From positions 59,606-123,605 of the forward strand of contig JACPFM010000044.1 of NCBI GenBank assembly GCA_016182965.1: a stretch of 64,000 nucleotides of DNA. The letters are read 5' to 3'. Source of the DNA: Deltaproteobacteria bacterium. GTDB lineage: Bacteria; Myxococcota_A; Polyangia; Polyangiales; JADJMO01. This document shows positions 36,763-45,494 of the stretch, in pieces. Within the stretch, counting starts at the first letter, position 1. Each line of letters begins with the position of its first letter. The notes beneath the pieces are model-generated. The model was not told the origin of the DNA. It saw only the letters and a program-made list of their open reading frames with translations, and searched no databases. The translations under genes were made by a program, and so were the position numbers.

Positions 36763-37581
36763 GTGGAGAGCCTCGACGGTTGGATCGATCGCGTGGTGCT
36801 CGGCGAGCGGCCGATCCTCGTGGCCAGCGACTTCGACGGCACCCTCGCCGAGATCGTCGAGGACCGCGATCGCGCCTGCCTCGACGACCGCGCGCGCGCG
36901 TCGCTGCGCGCGCTCTCGGCGGCCCCCGGCTTCCACGTCGCGGTGCTCAGCGGTCGCTCGCTGATCGATCTGCGGTCGCGCCTGAGCGGCATCGCGACGG
37001 GCGCGCGAGACCCGCTCTGGGTCAGCAGCGATCACGGCGCCATCGTCCGCGATCCCTCCGGCGAGCTCGAGACGCTGGTGTCCGATCCCCCGCGCACGCA
37101 GCACGCGGCGCTCGTCGAGCGCGCACGCGAGCTCGCCGCGCTGTTCGGCGGCGCGCGGGTCGAGGCCAAGGCGCGCAGCGTCGCGCTCCACTACCGCGCA
37201 GTCCCTGCGCCCAAGCACGCGGCGCTCACCAAGGCCTTTCGCATCGCCTGCGCGGCGCAGCGCGCCACGGTGCTCGACGGTCGACGCGTCGTCGAGGGCT
37301 GCTTCGGCCGAGCCGACAAGGGCCGCGCGCTCTCGCACATCCTCGCGCGCCTGCCCGCGAACGTCGGCGTCCTCTACTGCGGCGACGACGCCACCGACGA
37401 GCCGGCGTTCGCCGTCGCCAGGCAGCACCCGTTCGGCCACGCGCTGCACGTCGTCTCCGACGAACGCCTCACGCCGAGCGTCGACGTGAACGGCTGGCTC
37501 GCGCGTCCCGCCGCGTGGATCGACCTGCTCGAGACGCTCGCCTCACTTGCCACTGCGCGGAGGTCCCGCGATGCGGGCTGA
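36763..37581 (+). CDS. otsB: Trehalose-6-phosphate phosphatase
   Basis: The 272-residue HAD-family protein has motif I DFDGTLAEI, with the nucleophile Asp near residue 24, motif III Lys in GRADKGRAL and motif IV GDDATDEPAF. It removes phosphate from trehalose 6-phosphate to give trehalose. It overlaps otsA by 11 bp, so the pathway genes are translationally coupled. The GTG start is chosen because the domain begins directly after it and because the ATG alternatives lie in a region lacking coding character. Confidence 0.93.
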   Translation: MESLDGWIDRVVLGERPILVASDFDGTLAEIVEDRDRACLDDRARASLRALSAAPGFHVAVLSGRSLIDLRSRLSGIATGARDPLWVSSDHGAIVRDPSGELETLVSDPPRTQHAALVERARELAALFGGARVEAKARSVALHYRAVPAPKHAALTKAFRIACAAQRATVLDGRRVVEGCFGRADKGRALSHILARLPANVGVLYCGDDATDEPAFAVARQHPFGHALHVVSDERLTPSVDVNGWLARPAAWIDLLETLASLATARRSRDAG

Positions 37582-39058
37582 CGCCCTGGTCGATCGTCTG
37601 CGCGGTCGCCGCCTGATCGTCGCCTCCAACCGCGAGCCCGTCGTACACCGCCGGACCCCCGCCGGGATCGAGACGCTCACACCGGCGAGCGGCCTGACCA
37701 CCGCCATGCTGCCGCTCGTCGCGGGCACCGACGGGACCTGGGTCGCGCACGGATCGGGCGACGCCGACTTCCTCGTCACCGACGCGCACGACCGCGTGAC
37801 CGTTCACCCCGAGGGGAGCGTCGGCGGCTCCTTCCGACTGCGACGCGTGCGCCTCCCCGCGGACGTCGAGCGCGGCTACTACTACGGCTACGCGAACGAG
37901 GGCCTGTGGCCGCTCTGTCACGTCGCGTACACCGCGCCGGTGTTCCGCAAGGCGGACTGGGAGCACTACGTCCGCGCGAACCGGCTGTTCGCCGACGCGA
38001 TCCTCGCCGAGGTGAGCGACGCGCCCGCGGTCGTGCTCCTCAACGACTTCCACCTCGCGCTGGTGGCGCGCATGCTGCGCGACGCGAGGCCCGATCTGCT
38101 CATCGCCCAGTTCTGGCACGTGCCGTGGCCGTCGCGCGAGACCATGCGCGTGTGTCCGCAGCTCGCCGAGCTCCTCGACGGCCTGCTCGGCAACGATCTG
38201 TTCGGGCTCCACATCCGGCATCACTGCAACAACTTCCTCGAGACGGTCGATCGCGGCATCGAGGCGCTCGTCGATCACGAGCGGCTGAGCGCCCAACGAC
38301 ACGGCCACCGCACGTACGTCCGACCGTTCCCGATCAGCATCGAGGTCGACGCCTTCACGGAAGACGCGAGCGCCCGCACGTTCGAGGCCACGTTTCCCGA
38401 GCTCGCGGCCCGCGTCGGTGATCGCACCATGCTCCTCGGGGTCGATCGCCTCGACTACACCAAGGGCATTCCGCACCGCCTGCGCATGCTCGAGCGCATG
38501 CTCGAGCTCGCGCCCGAGCTCTGCGAGCGCGTGGTGCTCGTGCAGGTCGGCGCGCCGACGCGCAGCGTGATCCCCCGCTACCGCGCGCTCGCCGCCGAGG
38601 TCGACGATCTCCAGGCGTCGATCAACGCGCGCTTCGGCACGCGCGAGTGGCAGCCGATCGAGTACCTGCCCGATCACCACGATCGCCGCGACGTCGCGGT
38701 CCTCATGCGCCGCGCCGACGGCTGCCTGGTCACCCCGCTCCACGACGGGATGAACCTCGTCGCCAAGGAGTACGTCGCCGCGCGCGCAGGGCTCCCGGGC
38801 GTGCTGGTCCTCTCGAAGTTCGCCGGATCGGCGCGCGAGCTCCCCGAGGCCTGCCTGATCAACCCCTACGACATCGACGGCAGCGCGGAGCTCCTCCTCG
38901 CGTCGCTGCGGCTCGAGCCCGCGCGGCTCCAAGACGCGATGGAGCGCATGCTCGCCCATCTGCGCTCCGCCGACGTGCACCGCTGGGCGTCCGATCTGCT
39001 CTCCGAGCTCGACGCGGCGGCGCGCTTCCGCGACGCGGTGGAGTTCCCGGGCAACTGA
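37571..39058 (+). CDS. otsA: Trehalose-6-phosphate synthase
   Basis: A 495-residue GT20 glycosyltransferase. It shows the family's NREPV start, the WVAHGSGDADF region, LNDFHLALV, FWHVPWPSRE and DRLDYTKGIPHRL, as well as the UDP-glucose site DGMNLVAKEY. It joins UDP-glucose with glucose 6-phosphate. The start has a perfect GGAGG eight bases upstream and lies inside otsB. Trehalose protects against drying and osmotic stress, which fits the KGG-type gene that follows convergently. Confidence 0.95.
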   Translation: MRADALVDRLRGRRLIVASNREPVVHRRTPAGIETLTPASGLTTAMLPLVAGTDGTWVAHGSGDADFLVTDAHDRVTVHPEGSVGGSFRLRRVRLPADVERGYYYGYANEGLWPLCHVAYTAPVFRKADWEHYVRANRLFADAILAEVSDAPAVVLLNDFHLALVARMLRDARPDLLIAQFWHVPWPSRETMRVCPQLAELLDGLLGNDLFGLHIRHHCNNFLETVDRGIEALVDHERLSAQRHGHRTYVRPFPISIEVDAFTEDASARTFEATFPELAARVGDRTMLLGVDRLDYTKGIPHRLRMLERMLELAPELCERVVLVQVGAPTRSVIPRYRALAAEVDDLQASINARFGTREWQPIEYLPDHHDRRDVAVLMRRADGCLVTPLHDGMNLVAKEYVAARAGLPGVLVLSKFAGSARELPEACLINPYDIDGSAELLLASLRLEPARLQDAMERMLAHLRSADVHRWASDLLSELDAAARFRDAVEFPGN

Positions 39059-39062
39059 CAAA

Positions 39063-39104
39063 AGCGAAACGAGGACCGCCGGCGGCAGGTCCTCGTCCTT
39101 CGCT
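39063..39104. terminator. Bidirectional hairpin between otsA and KGG gene
   Basis: ACGAGGACC pairs with GGTCCTCGT around a 10-base loop (39069-39096), and AGCGAA with TTCGCT extends the stem after a two-base bulge. It sits between two convergent genes, five bases after otsA ends. It should terminate transcription from both sides. Confidence 0.7.
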
Positions 39105-39118
39105 CGCGACGGGAGCGA

Positions 39119-39391
39119 TCAGCCTTCGCGACGGCGACGCGAAGCGGTCCCGCCCTTGCGGCCAGCGGCGCGGGCCTCGTCGCTCGTCCACTTGTGCGCG
39201 GTGCCGCGCTCGTGCGGGATCTTCCCGGCGACGGTCGCGGACTCGGACGTGAACTTGTTGGCGGTGCCACGCTCGTGGGCCGTCCTGCCGCCCTTGCTGC
39301 CGAGCTGGCGGCGCTGGTCGGGGGTCATCGCGGCAAAACCGCGCGGGGCGCGGGGGGACTCGGACTCGTTCGTCTGCTGCTGATCGCTCAT
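39119..39391 (-). CDS. KGG-repeat stress protein (GsiB-like), copy 1
   Basis: The 90-residue, highly hydrophilic protein has the repeated pattern GSKGGRTAHERGTANKFTS then AGKIPHERGTAHKWTS and GRKGGTAS. These are KGG-type stress-induced repeats, glycine/lysine-rich and probably disordered, as in GsiB and LEA-like hydrophilins. Likely protects during starvation or drying. A close paralogue with the same order lies at 43234-43518. It begins MSDQQQ with GGTACC upstream. It is convergent with the trehalose operon. Confidence 0.88.
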   Translation of the reverse strand: MSDQQQTNESESPRAPRGFAAMTPDQRRQLGSKGGRTAHERGTANKFTSESATVAGKIPHERGTAHKWTSDEARAAGRKGGTASRRRREG

Positions 39392-39556
39392 GGGTACCTC
39401 CGGGAAGCGCGGCACCGCCTCGCGAAGCTCGTGCCGACCCCGGATGACCCCGATCTGTGCACGGAAGCTCACCACGTGCGCAGAAAATCACCGCTCGTGC
39501 GCTGCTTGATGGCACACCGTGCACACCGCGACCGTACGCGGCCGGTACGCTCGCGC

Positions 39557-40822
39557 TCAATCGTCGGTTTTGCCCCGCGCGCGCATCTCACGGAGGGACA
39601 TCGGTCGTTCGAGCGCGCCGCCGTGCTTGTGCCGTTCGAGGCGCTGCGACGGGTAGATCCCTCGGTGCCCGGACAGCAGGAAGGCGATCACGCAGACGAT
39701 CGCCACGTGGGGAAGCACGTTCGCCCCGAGCAGCTCGACGGCCATCACGGAGAGGGCGAGCGGCGTGTTCGCGGCCGCGCCGAACACCGCGGCCAGGCCG
39801 ACTCCGGCGCCGAGCTCGATGGGCAGGCCGAGCAGCCGCGCAGCCACGCTCCCGAGCGTCGCACCGACGAAGAACAGCGGCGTGACCTCGCCGCCGAGGA
39901 ACCCGGCCGAGAGCGTGATCGCGGTGAACAGCAGCTTGAGGGCGAAGGCCCACGGCACGAGCTCTGGATCGGAGAACGCCCGCACGATCGTAGGCACGCC
40001 GAGCCCGAGGTACTCGCTCGTGCCCACGAGCTTCCACAGCACGACGATCACCGCGCCGCCGAGGAACATCCGCACCGGCAGCCGCGCGACGCGCCGCTCG
40101 AGGAGCGACTTGAGCGCGTGCGTCAGCTCGACGAACGCGATCGTCACGAGCGCCATGGCGACGCCGACGAGGACGATCTTCCCGAGCACCGGCAGGTCGA
40201 GACCGACCGCCGAGACCTGCGGATACGCGGTGTGGACCACGCCGAGCCGCCGCGTGACCTGATCGCCGACGACCGACGCGACGAGCGCGGGGACCAACGC
40301 GTCGTACTCGAGGCGGCCGACGACCACGACCTCCAGCCCGAAGATCACGCCGGCGATCGGCGTGCCGAACACCGAGCCGAAGCCGCCGGCGATCCCCGCT
40401 GCCAGGAGCTGCCGCCGTGTCTGTCGGGTGACGCGGAAGCGGTGGGCGATCGCGTCGGCGAGGCTCCCGCCCATCTGCACCGCGGTGCCCTCGCGACCGG
40501 CGCTGCCGCCGAAGAGGTGCGTGAGCACGGTGCCGACCAGCACCATCGGCGCCATGCGCAGCGGGATCTGCGGCTGATCCTCGTGGATCCCGTCGATGAT
40601 CAGGTTGTTGCCGCCCTTGATCGGCTCGCCCCACCGCTCGTACACCGCGCCGATCACGAGGCCGGCGAGCGGCAGCGTGTAGATGATCAGCTCGTGTCCG
40701 TCGCGGAACCGCGTCGCCGCGTCGAGCAGGAGGAGGAACGCTGCCGAGGCGGCGCCGCACGCCACGCCGACCGCCGCGCCGAGCCACGCCCACTGCACGA
40801 GCGCGCTGGCGTGAGCTCTCAT
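39557..40822 (-). CDS. CLC-family anion channel/antiporter, possibly fluoride type
   Basis: The 421-residue protein has about ten helices and CLC motifs: GGSAGREGTAVQMG (GREGP site with Thr instead of Pro) and SAGFLGGEVTPLFFVGATLG (GGxFxP-like). The chloride-selectivity loop GSGIP is replaced by KGGNNLIIDGIHE. The GREGT plus GNN pattern is, from memory, that of the CLC group that includes fluoride/proton antiporters; assignment to fluoride is tentative. It exports or exchanges a small anion. It begins 38 bp after the sensor gene on the same strand. There is no room for a fluoride riboswitch upstream. Confidence 0.8.
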   Translation of the reverse strand: MRAHASALVQWAWLGAAVGVACGAASAAFLLLLDAATRFRDGHELIIYTLPLAGLVIGAVYERWGEPIKGGNNLIIDGIHEDQPQIPLRMAPMVLVGTVLTHLFGGSAGREGTAVQMGGSLADAIAHRFRVTRQTRRQLLAAGIAGGFGSVFGTPIAGVIFGLEVVVVGRLEYDALVPALVASVVGDQVTRRLGVVHTAYPQVSAVGLDLPVLGKIVLVGVAMALVTIAFVELTHALKSLLERRVARLPVRMFLGGAVIVVLWKLVGTSEYLGLGVPTIVRAFSDPELVPWAFALKLLFTAITLSAGFLGGEVTPLFFVGATLGSVAARLLGLPIELGAGVGLAAVFGAAANTPLALSVMAVELLGANVLPHVAIVCVIAFLLSGHRGIYPSQRLERHKHGGALERPMSLREMRARGKTDD

Positions 40823-40859
40823 CAGGGCGCGCCCAGCGTGTCACCGCCGCGCGCGCGGT

Positions 40860-42974
40860 TCAACGTTCGCGCTTTCGTTCGCGCGACGGCACCGAGTCAC
40901 GGGCGCGCTGCTCCCGAGGGAGGGAGAAGCAGTAGGCGGCCCCGGCGCCTTCGGCGGTCTCCACCCACGCGCGGCCGCCATGGCGCCGCACGATGGCTCG
41001 CGCCTCGGTGAGCCGCCGCGCGCCGTGATCGCCGCTCCAAAGCGCGTCGAACAGGCGGCGCGCCTGGGCGGCGTCGTAGCCGGGGCCGGTGTGGCTGACC
41101 GACACCGAGATCTCGGTCGCATGCCCCTCGACCCGGACGCCGACGAGCCCTCCGCGCGGCGCGCGCGCGACGGCGTGGGTCGTGAGGGCGCGGAGCGCGT
41201 CGGCGAGCCTCGTCGGATCGCCGCGCACGAGCGAGCCTTCGTCGATATGCCAGGTCACCCGAGCGCCTCGGTCCCCGAGCTCCGCCTCGAGCTCGCCGAG
41301 CAGCTCGCGGGCGACCGCCCCGAGGTCGACCAGGTGCTCCGCCGGGTGCTGCGGGGTCCGAGGCGGCGCCGCGAACGCGCGATCGACGGCGGCGCGCAGG
41401 CGCTCCGCCGCGGCGCGGAGCGGTCCGTCCCGCTCCGGCGCGGGCGCTCCGTCACCCGCCTCGGCGACGAACAGCCGCGTGTACAGGACGGTCGCCGCGT
41501 CGCGCAGCTCGCGGGATGCGAACGACACGTAATCATCGAGCAGCTCGCTCGCGCGCTCGACCTCGCCTCGCTCGGCGCCGCGCTCCATCGCGTACCCGGC
41601 GAGCTCCGCGAGCTCGCGCGCCAGCGCCACGTCCATCGGCGTGAAGGTCGCCTCGTCACCGCGCGCGTCGCGCCCGATCGTCAGCACGAACGAGACGGCC
41701 TCCTTTCGGAGCAAAGGGAGGATCAACACGGACGAAAGGTGCAGCTCGTCTCGCGCGCGACGCAGCGCCTCGTCGCTTCGCGCGAGCAACGACAGCGCCT
41801 CTCCGTCGAGCGCCTCGAGCCCACCCGAAGCGCGCACCGCGGCGACCCCGCGCGGACGGGCCGCGGCGTCGAGGCGCTGCTGCAGCGGCGTCACGGCGCC
41901 GCGGATCGCGCGCGTGTCCGGCGCGCAGGCGACGACGCTCGAGGCCCGGGCGCGCAGCGAGTGGACCGCCACGACGTCGCCGATGCAGCCCGAGAGCGCT
42001 CGCACGACGTGCCCGCACGCCTCCTCGGTGTCGCGCGCCCGCTGCACGCGCTCGGCGATCTCGGCGCGCGCGCGGAGCACCGCCTCGGTCCGGCGCTGCT
42101 CGGTGATCTCGGTGAAGGTCGCGCCGACGCCGACGGCGCGCCCGTCGGCGGCGCGAACCGGATGCAGCGCGACCAGCCAGCTGCGCCTCGAGGCGACGAA
42201 CCGCGCCAGAGTCGCGATCTGCAGGTCGTCGATGGGCGCTCCGGACGCGAGCACTCGACGGAGCGCGCCCTCGAGCAGCGGCGCTCCGGGCAACGAGAGC
42301 GAGGTCGGCGTCGCCCCGTACGGATCGAGCCCGGCGCTCCAGAGCGCGCGGAAGGCGGGGTTCGCCGCGATGACGCGCCCCGCTTCGTCGAAGTGCGCCG
42401 ACGGCTGCGGCGCCTCCTCGAGCAGCGCCCGCAACATCTGGCTGGTGGCGCGCTCGACCGCCAGCTCCTCGTGCGCGCGAGCGTGGGTGATCGACGACGC
42501 GAGGCACGCCGCGACCAGCTCCACCAACGAGGCGAGCTCGGGCTCGCTCGAATCGGTGAACACCACCAGCGCGCCGACCGCGCGCCCACCGGCGCGGAGC
42601 GGCGCGGCGACCACGACCTCCGCTCGCGCGGCCGCGCGCACGCGCTCGAGTCGATCGTCGGGTCGCAGCGGACCGCGTCGCTGGATCGTGAGGCCGCTCT
42701 CGAGCAGCGTCCGGTGCAGCGCCGAGACCGTTACAAGCGGATCGGCGCCGCGCGCGGCACGAACGCGCTCGAGAGCCTCTGCAGCGGCGTGCACCCAGCG
42801 GGTCTCGCCCTCGATCTCGACGGCGCACGCGACCGCCACCTCGGGCACCAACAGCGCGCCCAACGCGGCGAGCGCATCGTGACGTCGTGTCGCAGGCGCG
42901 ATCTGCTCCAGCGCACCCCGCAAGGCGCGCAGGGCACGTCCACGACTGAGATCAGAGGGGACTCGGGGGCTCAT
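40860..42974 (-). CDS. GAF-PAS-GAF sensor with degenerate histidine-kinase core
   Basis: The 704-residue soluble protein has an N-terminal GAF-like domain (about 35-175), a PAS domain (about 195-300), a second GAF domain (about 315-495), then a kinase-like C-terminus. At the HisKA site the sequence reads FASRELRDAATVL, so the phosphoacceptor His of the usual SHELRTP is Arg. The ATPase N-box Asn is missing (ALRALTTHAVARAP) and the G1 box is HTGPGYD. It is therefore probably not an active kinase but may sense and regulate. ATG 42974 is used; 43016 is an alternative. It is divergent from a KGG gene. Confidence 0.82.
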   Translation of the reverse strand: MSPRVPSDLSRGRALRALRGALEQIAPATRRHDALAALGALLVPEVAVACAVEIEGETRWVHAAAEALERVRAARGADPLVTVSALHRTLLESGLTIQRRGPLRPDDRLERVRAAARAEVVVAAPLRAGGRAVGALVVFTDSSEPELASLVELVAACLASSITHARAHEELAVERATSQMLRALLEEAPQPSAHFDEAGRVIAANPAFRALWSAGLDPYGATPTSLSLPGAPLLEGALRRVLASGAPIDDLQIATLARFVASRRSWLVALHPVRAADGRAVGVGATFTEITEQRRTEAVLRARAEIAERVQRARDTEEACGHVVRALSGCIGDVVAVHSLRARASSVVACAPDTRAIRGAVTPLQQRLDAAARPRGVAAVRASGGLEALDGEALSLLARSDEALRRARDELHLSSVLILPLLRKEAVSFVLTIGRDARGDEATFTPMDVALARELAELAGYAMERGAERGEVERASELLDDYVSFASRELRDAATVLYTRLFVAEAGDGAPAPERDGPLRAAAERLRAAVDRAFAAPPRTPQHPAEHLVDLGAVARELLGELEAELGDRGARVTWHIDEGSLVRGDPTRLADALRALTTHAVARAPRGGLVGVRVEGHATEISVSVSHTGPGYDAAQARRLFDALWSGDHGARRLTEARAIVRRHGGRAWVETAEGAGAAYCFSLPREQRARDSVPSRERKRER

Positions 42975-43233
42975 CTCGAGTGCGCAAGAGGGGGCCGCGT
43001 TGCGCAGTCCCAGCACGGCACGAGAGGGCGTGCGTGCGGCGATTTGCCACCGCGAGCGTTACGGCGGGGCCCCCCCGGGTCCGTTATCGATATTTACGAC
43101 ACTGCGCTGGATCGTTCCAGTGTGAAGCTGCGTTTCATCGTAGGAGCGCAGCGGAGCAACTTGTGGGAAGCTTGTTGGCCGGGCGTCTCGACCTGCGGAA
43201 CGTGCGCTGCATGGTCGCGACGAGGGAGGGAAC
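42975..43233. other. Divergent intergenic region with an AT-rich stretch
   Basis: No gene. At about 43083-43100 the sequence drops in GC (TTATCGATATTTACGAC), which is rare in this window and a likely promoter or melting region for the KGG gene or the sensor gene. An inverted repeat CTGGA-N4-TCCAG lies about 10 bp further on. Confidence 0.5.
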
Positions 43234-43518
43234 ATGAACGATCACGATCACGACGCGCAGTCCACCACGAAGCCGAAGCCGCGAGGGTTCGCTGCCATGA
43301 GTCCGGAGCAGCGGCGCGCGTTCGGTAGCAAAGGCGGCCGGGTCGCGCACGAGCGCGGAACGGCGAACACGTTCACGTCGGAGACTGCGAGCGCTGCCGG
43401 TCGCATCCCGCACGTGCGCGGGACTGCGTATCACTGGACGAGCGAGGAGGCGCGTGAAGCGGCGCGCAAGGGCCGCGGCGTGCCGCGTCCGCGTCGTCGT
43501 CGCACCGAGCCCCACTGA
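43234..43518 (+). CDS. KGG-repeat stress protein (GsiB-like), copy 2
   Basis: The 94-residue protein has PRGFAAMSPEQRRAFGSKGG then AHERGTANTFTSETASAAGRIPH and a second WTSEEAREAARKG unit, closely similar to the paralogue at 39119-39391. It is hydrophilic and probably disordered, a stress hydrophilin. The last segment is Arg-rich (RPRRRRTEPH), so this copy could also bind nucleic acid. An AT-rich promoter-like region lies upstream. Confidence 0.88.
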   Translation: MNDHDHDAQSTTKPKPRGFAAMSPEQRRAFGSKGGRVAHERGTANTFTSETASAAGRIPHVRGTAYHWTSEEAREAARKGRGVPRPRRRRTEPH

Positions 43519-43606
43519 AGTACCGATTCAGTGATGCATAGGTGAGGAAGTGCTGAGTGGGTGACACTGAGGCGCGCGCGCGCTGACCGATCGGCATCGG
43601 TCGGTC

Positions 43607-44143
43607 ATGCGCCCGCCGCCCCAGGTCACCCATGACAGCGCCCACTCGCTCGCCGGGGTCGTGCGTCGCAACCTCGAGGTGCTCAAGCGCAAGCGCGAGG
43701 AGGCGGCGAGAAGGCGCAGTCTCGGCGATCGCGTGGCCGACGCGATCACGCGGTTCTGCGGCAGTATGACGTTCGTGTGGCTCCACGCGGCGCTGACGCT
43801 CGCGTGGTTCGCCATCAACCTGGGCGTAGTCCCGGGCGTGCGTCCGTTCGATCCGTTTCCGTTCGTGATGCTGGCGATGGCGGCGTCGGTCGAGGCCATC
43901 TTCCTCTCGACGTTCGTGCTGATCAGCCAGAACCGGATGCAGCGGACCGCCGATCAGCGCGACGAGCTCGACCTGCAGATCGATCTGCTCGCCGAGCACG
44001 AGATCACGCGCCTCATCGCGATGGTCGACGCGATCGGACGGAAGCTCGAGGTCGCCATGCCCGAGGAGGAGCTCGAGGAGCTCGAGCAGGACGTCGCGCC
44101 GGAGGCGGTGCTCGACGCGATGGACGCGCGCGATCGCGAGTGA
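43607..44143 (+). CDS. DUF1003 family membrane protein
   Basis: The 178-residue protein shows two transmembrane helices: SMTFVWLHAALTLAWFAINL and FPFVMLAMAASVEAIFLSTFVLI, followed by SQNRMQRTADQRDELDLQID, the signature of DUF1003. The C-terminus is a charged coil (EEELEELEQD). Function is not established. It stands between KGG copy 2 and the UDP-glucose dehydrogenase, so it may be part of the local stress set, though this is only positional. Confidence 0.9.
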   Translation: MRPPPQVTHDSAHSLAGVVRRNLEVLKRKREEAARRRSLGDRVADAITRFCGSMTFVWLHAALTLAWFAINLGVVPGVRPFDPFPFVMLAMAASVEAIFLSTFVLISQNRMQRTADQRDELDLQIDLLAEHEITRLIAMVDAIGRKLEVAMPEEELEELEQDVAPEAVLDAMDARDRE

Positions 44144-44181
44144 GCGGACGGCGACGGCGATCGCGGTATCCTGCGCCGATC

Positions 44182-45492
44182 ATGCGCCTGTGCACGATCG
44201 GAGCCGGGTACGTCGGTCTCGTCACCGCGGCGGGTCTCGCGGAGACCGGCAATCGGGTCCTCTGCGTCGACAGCGATCCGCCGAAGATCGAGCGCCTCGG
44301 CCGCGGCGAGATCCCCATCTACGAGCCCGGTCTCGGCGAGCTGGTCGCGCGCAACGTCGCCCAGGGGCGCCTGTCGTTCTCCACCGACGTGCGCGGCGCG
44401 ATCGCCGCGAGCGAGATCGTGTTCGTCGCGGTCGGCACGCCGCCGCGCGCCGACGGGGCCGCCGATCTGCGCGCGGTCGACGCCGTTGCCGACGCGGTCG
44501 CCTCCGCGGCGACTTCGCCGACGGTGCTCGTCCTCAAGAGCACCGTGCCGGTCGGGACCAACGCGCGCGTGCGCCACATCGTGCGAGAGGCGACGCACCG
44601 CATCCACGTCGTGTCGAACCCGGAGTTCCTCAAGGAAGGCGACGCCGTCGCCGACTTCCTCCACCCCGACCGGATCGTGGTCGGCATCGACAAGGCGGAC
44701 GAGCACGCGCGCGACTGCATGTCGCGCCTCTACCACCCGTTCTGCCTCGATCGCGATCGCATCCTGTGGATGGAGCCGGCGAGCGCGGAGCTGACCAAGT
44801 ACGTGTCCAACACCATGCTGGCGATGCGCGTCTCCTTCATGAACGAGATCGCCGGCCTGTGCGAGCGCGTCGGCGCCGACATCCACGACGTCCGCAAGGC
44901 GGTCGGCGCCGACACGCGCATCGGCGCGGAGTACCTCTACGCCGGGCCGGGCTACGGCGGCTCCTGTCTCCCCAAGGACGTGCAGGCGCTGCTCTACACC
45001 GCGAACGAGCACGGCATCGAGCTCGAGCTGGCCGCCGCGACCGATCGGGTCAACCGCCGGCAGAAGGGCGTGCTGCTCCGCAAGCTCGAGCACCACTTCG
45101 ACGGCTTCCTGCACGGGCGGCGGATCGCCGTGTGGGGGCTCGCCTTCAAGCCGCGCACCGACGACGTGCGCGAGTCGCCGGCGCTGACGCTGGTCGACGC
45201 GCTCATCTCCGAGGGCGCGCAGGTGGTGGCGCACGATCCCGAGGCCGGGAGCGTGGCGCGTGCGCACTTCGGCTCTCGCGTCGAGATCGTCGACGACGCG
45301 TACGACGCGGCGAGCGGCGCCGACGCGCTGGTGCTGCTGACCGAGTGGCGTCAGTACCAGAGCCCCGACTTCGAGCGCCTCAAGGACACGATGGCGCGCC
45401 CGCTGCTGCTCGACGGCCGCAACATCTGGTCGACCTACGGGCTCCGCAAGCGGGGCTTCGTGTACGACGGCATCGGCGTGCAGGGCACCTGA
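44182..45492 (+). CDS. ugd: UDP-glucose 6-dehydrogenase
   Basis: The 436-residue protein has the NAD-binding motif GAGYVGLVTAAGLAETG at the N-terminus, the middle-domain catalytic Cys in YGGSCLPKDVQAL near residue 258, NPEFLKEGDAVADF, and GLAFKPRTDDVRESPAL in the C-terminal domain. It oxidises UDP-glucose to UDP-glucuronate for exopolysaccharide, lipopolysaccharide or capsule precursors. No other polysaccharide gene is near. A GDP-mannose dehydrogenase is a less likely alternative. It ends just before a large repeat region. Confidence 0.93.
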   Translation: MRLCTIGAGYVGLVTAAGLAETGNRVLCVDSDPPKIERLGRGEIPIYEPGLGELVARNVAQGRLSFSTDVRGAIAASEIVFVAVGTPPRADGAADLRAVDAVADAVASAATSPTVLVLKSTVPVGTNARVRHIVREATHRIHVVSNPEFLKEGDAVADFLHPDRIVVGIDKADEHARDCMSRLYHPFCLDRDRILWMEPASAELTKYVSNTMLAMRVSFMNEIAGLCERVGADIHDVRKAVGADTRIGAEYLYAGPGYGGSCLPKDVQALLYTANEHGIELELAAATDRVNRRQKGVLLRKLEHHFDGFLHGRRIAVWGLAFKPRTDDVRESPALTLVDALISEGAQVVAHDPEAGSVARAHFGSRVEIVDDAYDAASGADALVLLTEWRQYQSPDFERLKDTMARPLLLDGRNIWSTYGLRKRGFVYDGIGVQGT

Positions 45493-45494
45493 CA

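Noticed and set aside
40823..40859. Fluoride riboswitch upstream of the CLC gene
   Set aside because: Only 37 bp lie between the two genes on this strand, and no matching structure is visible.
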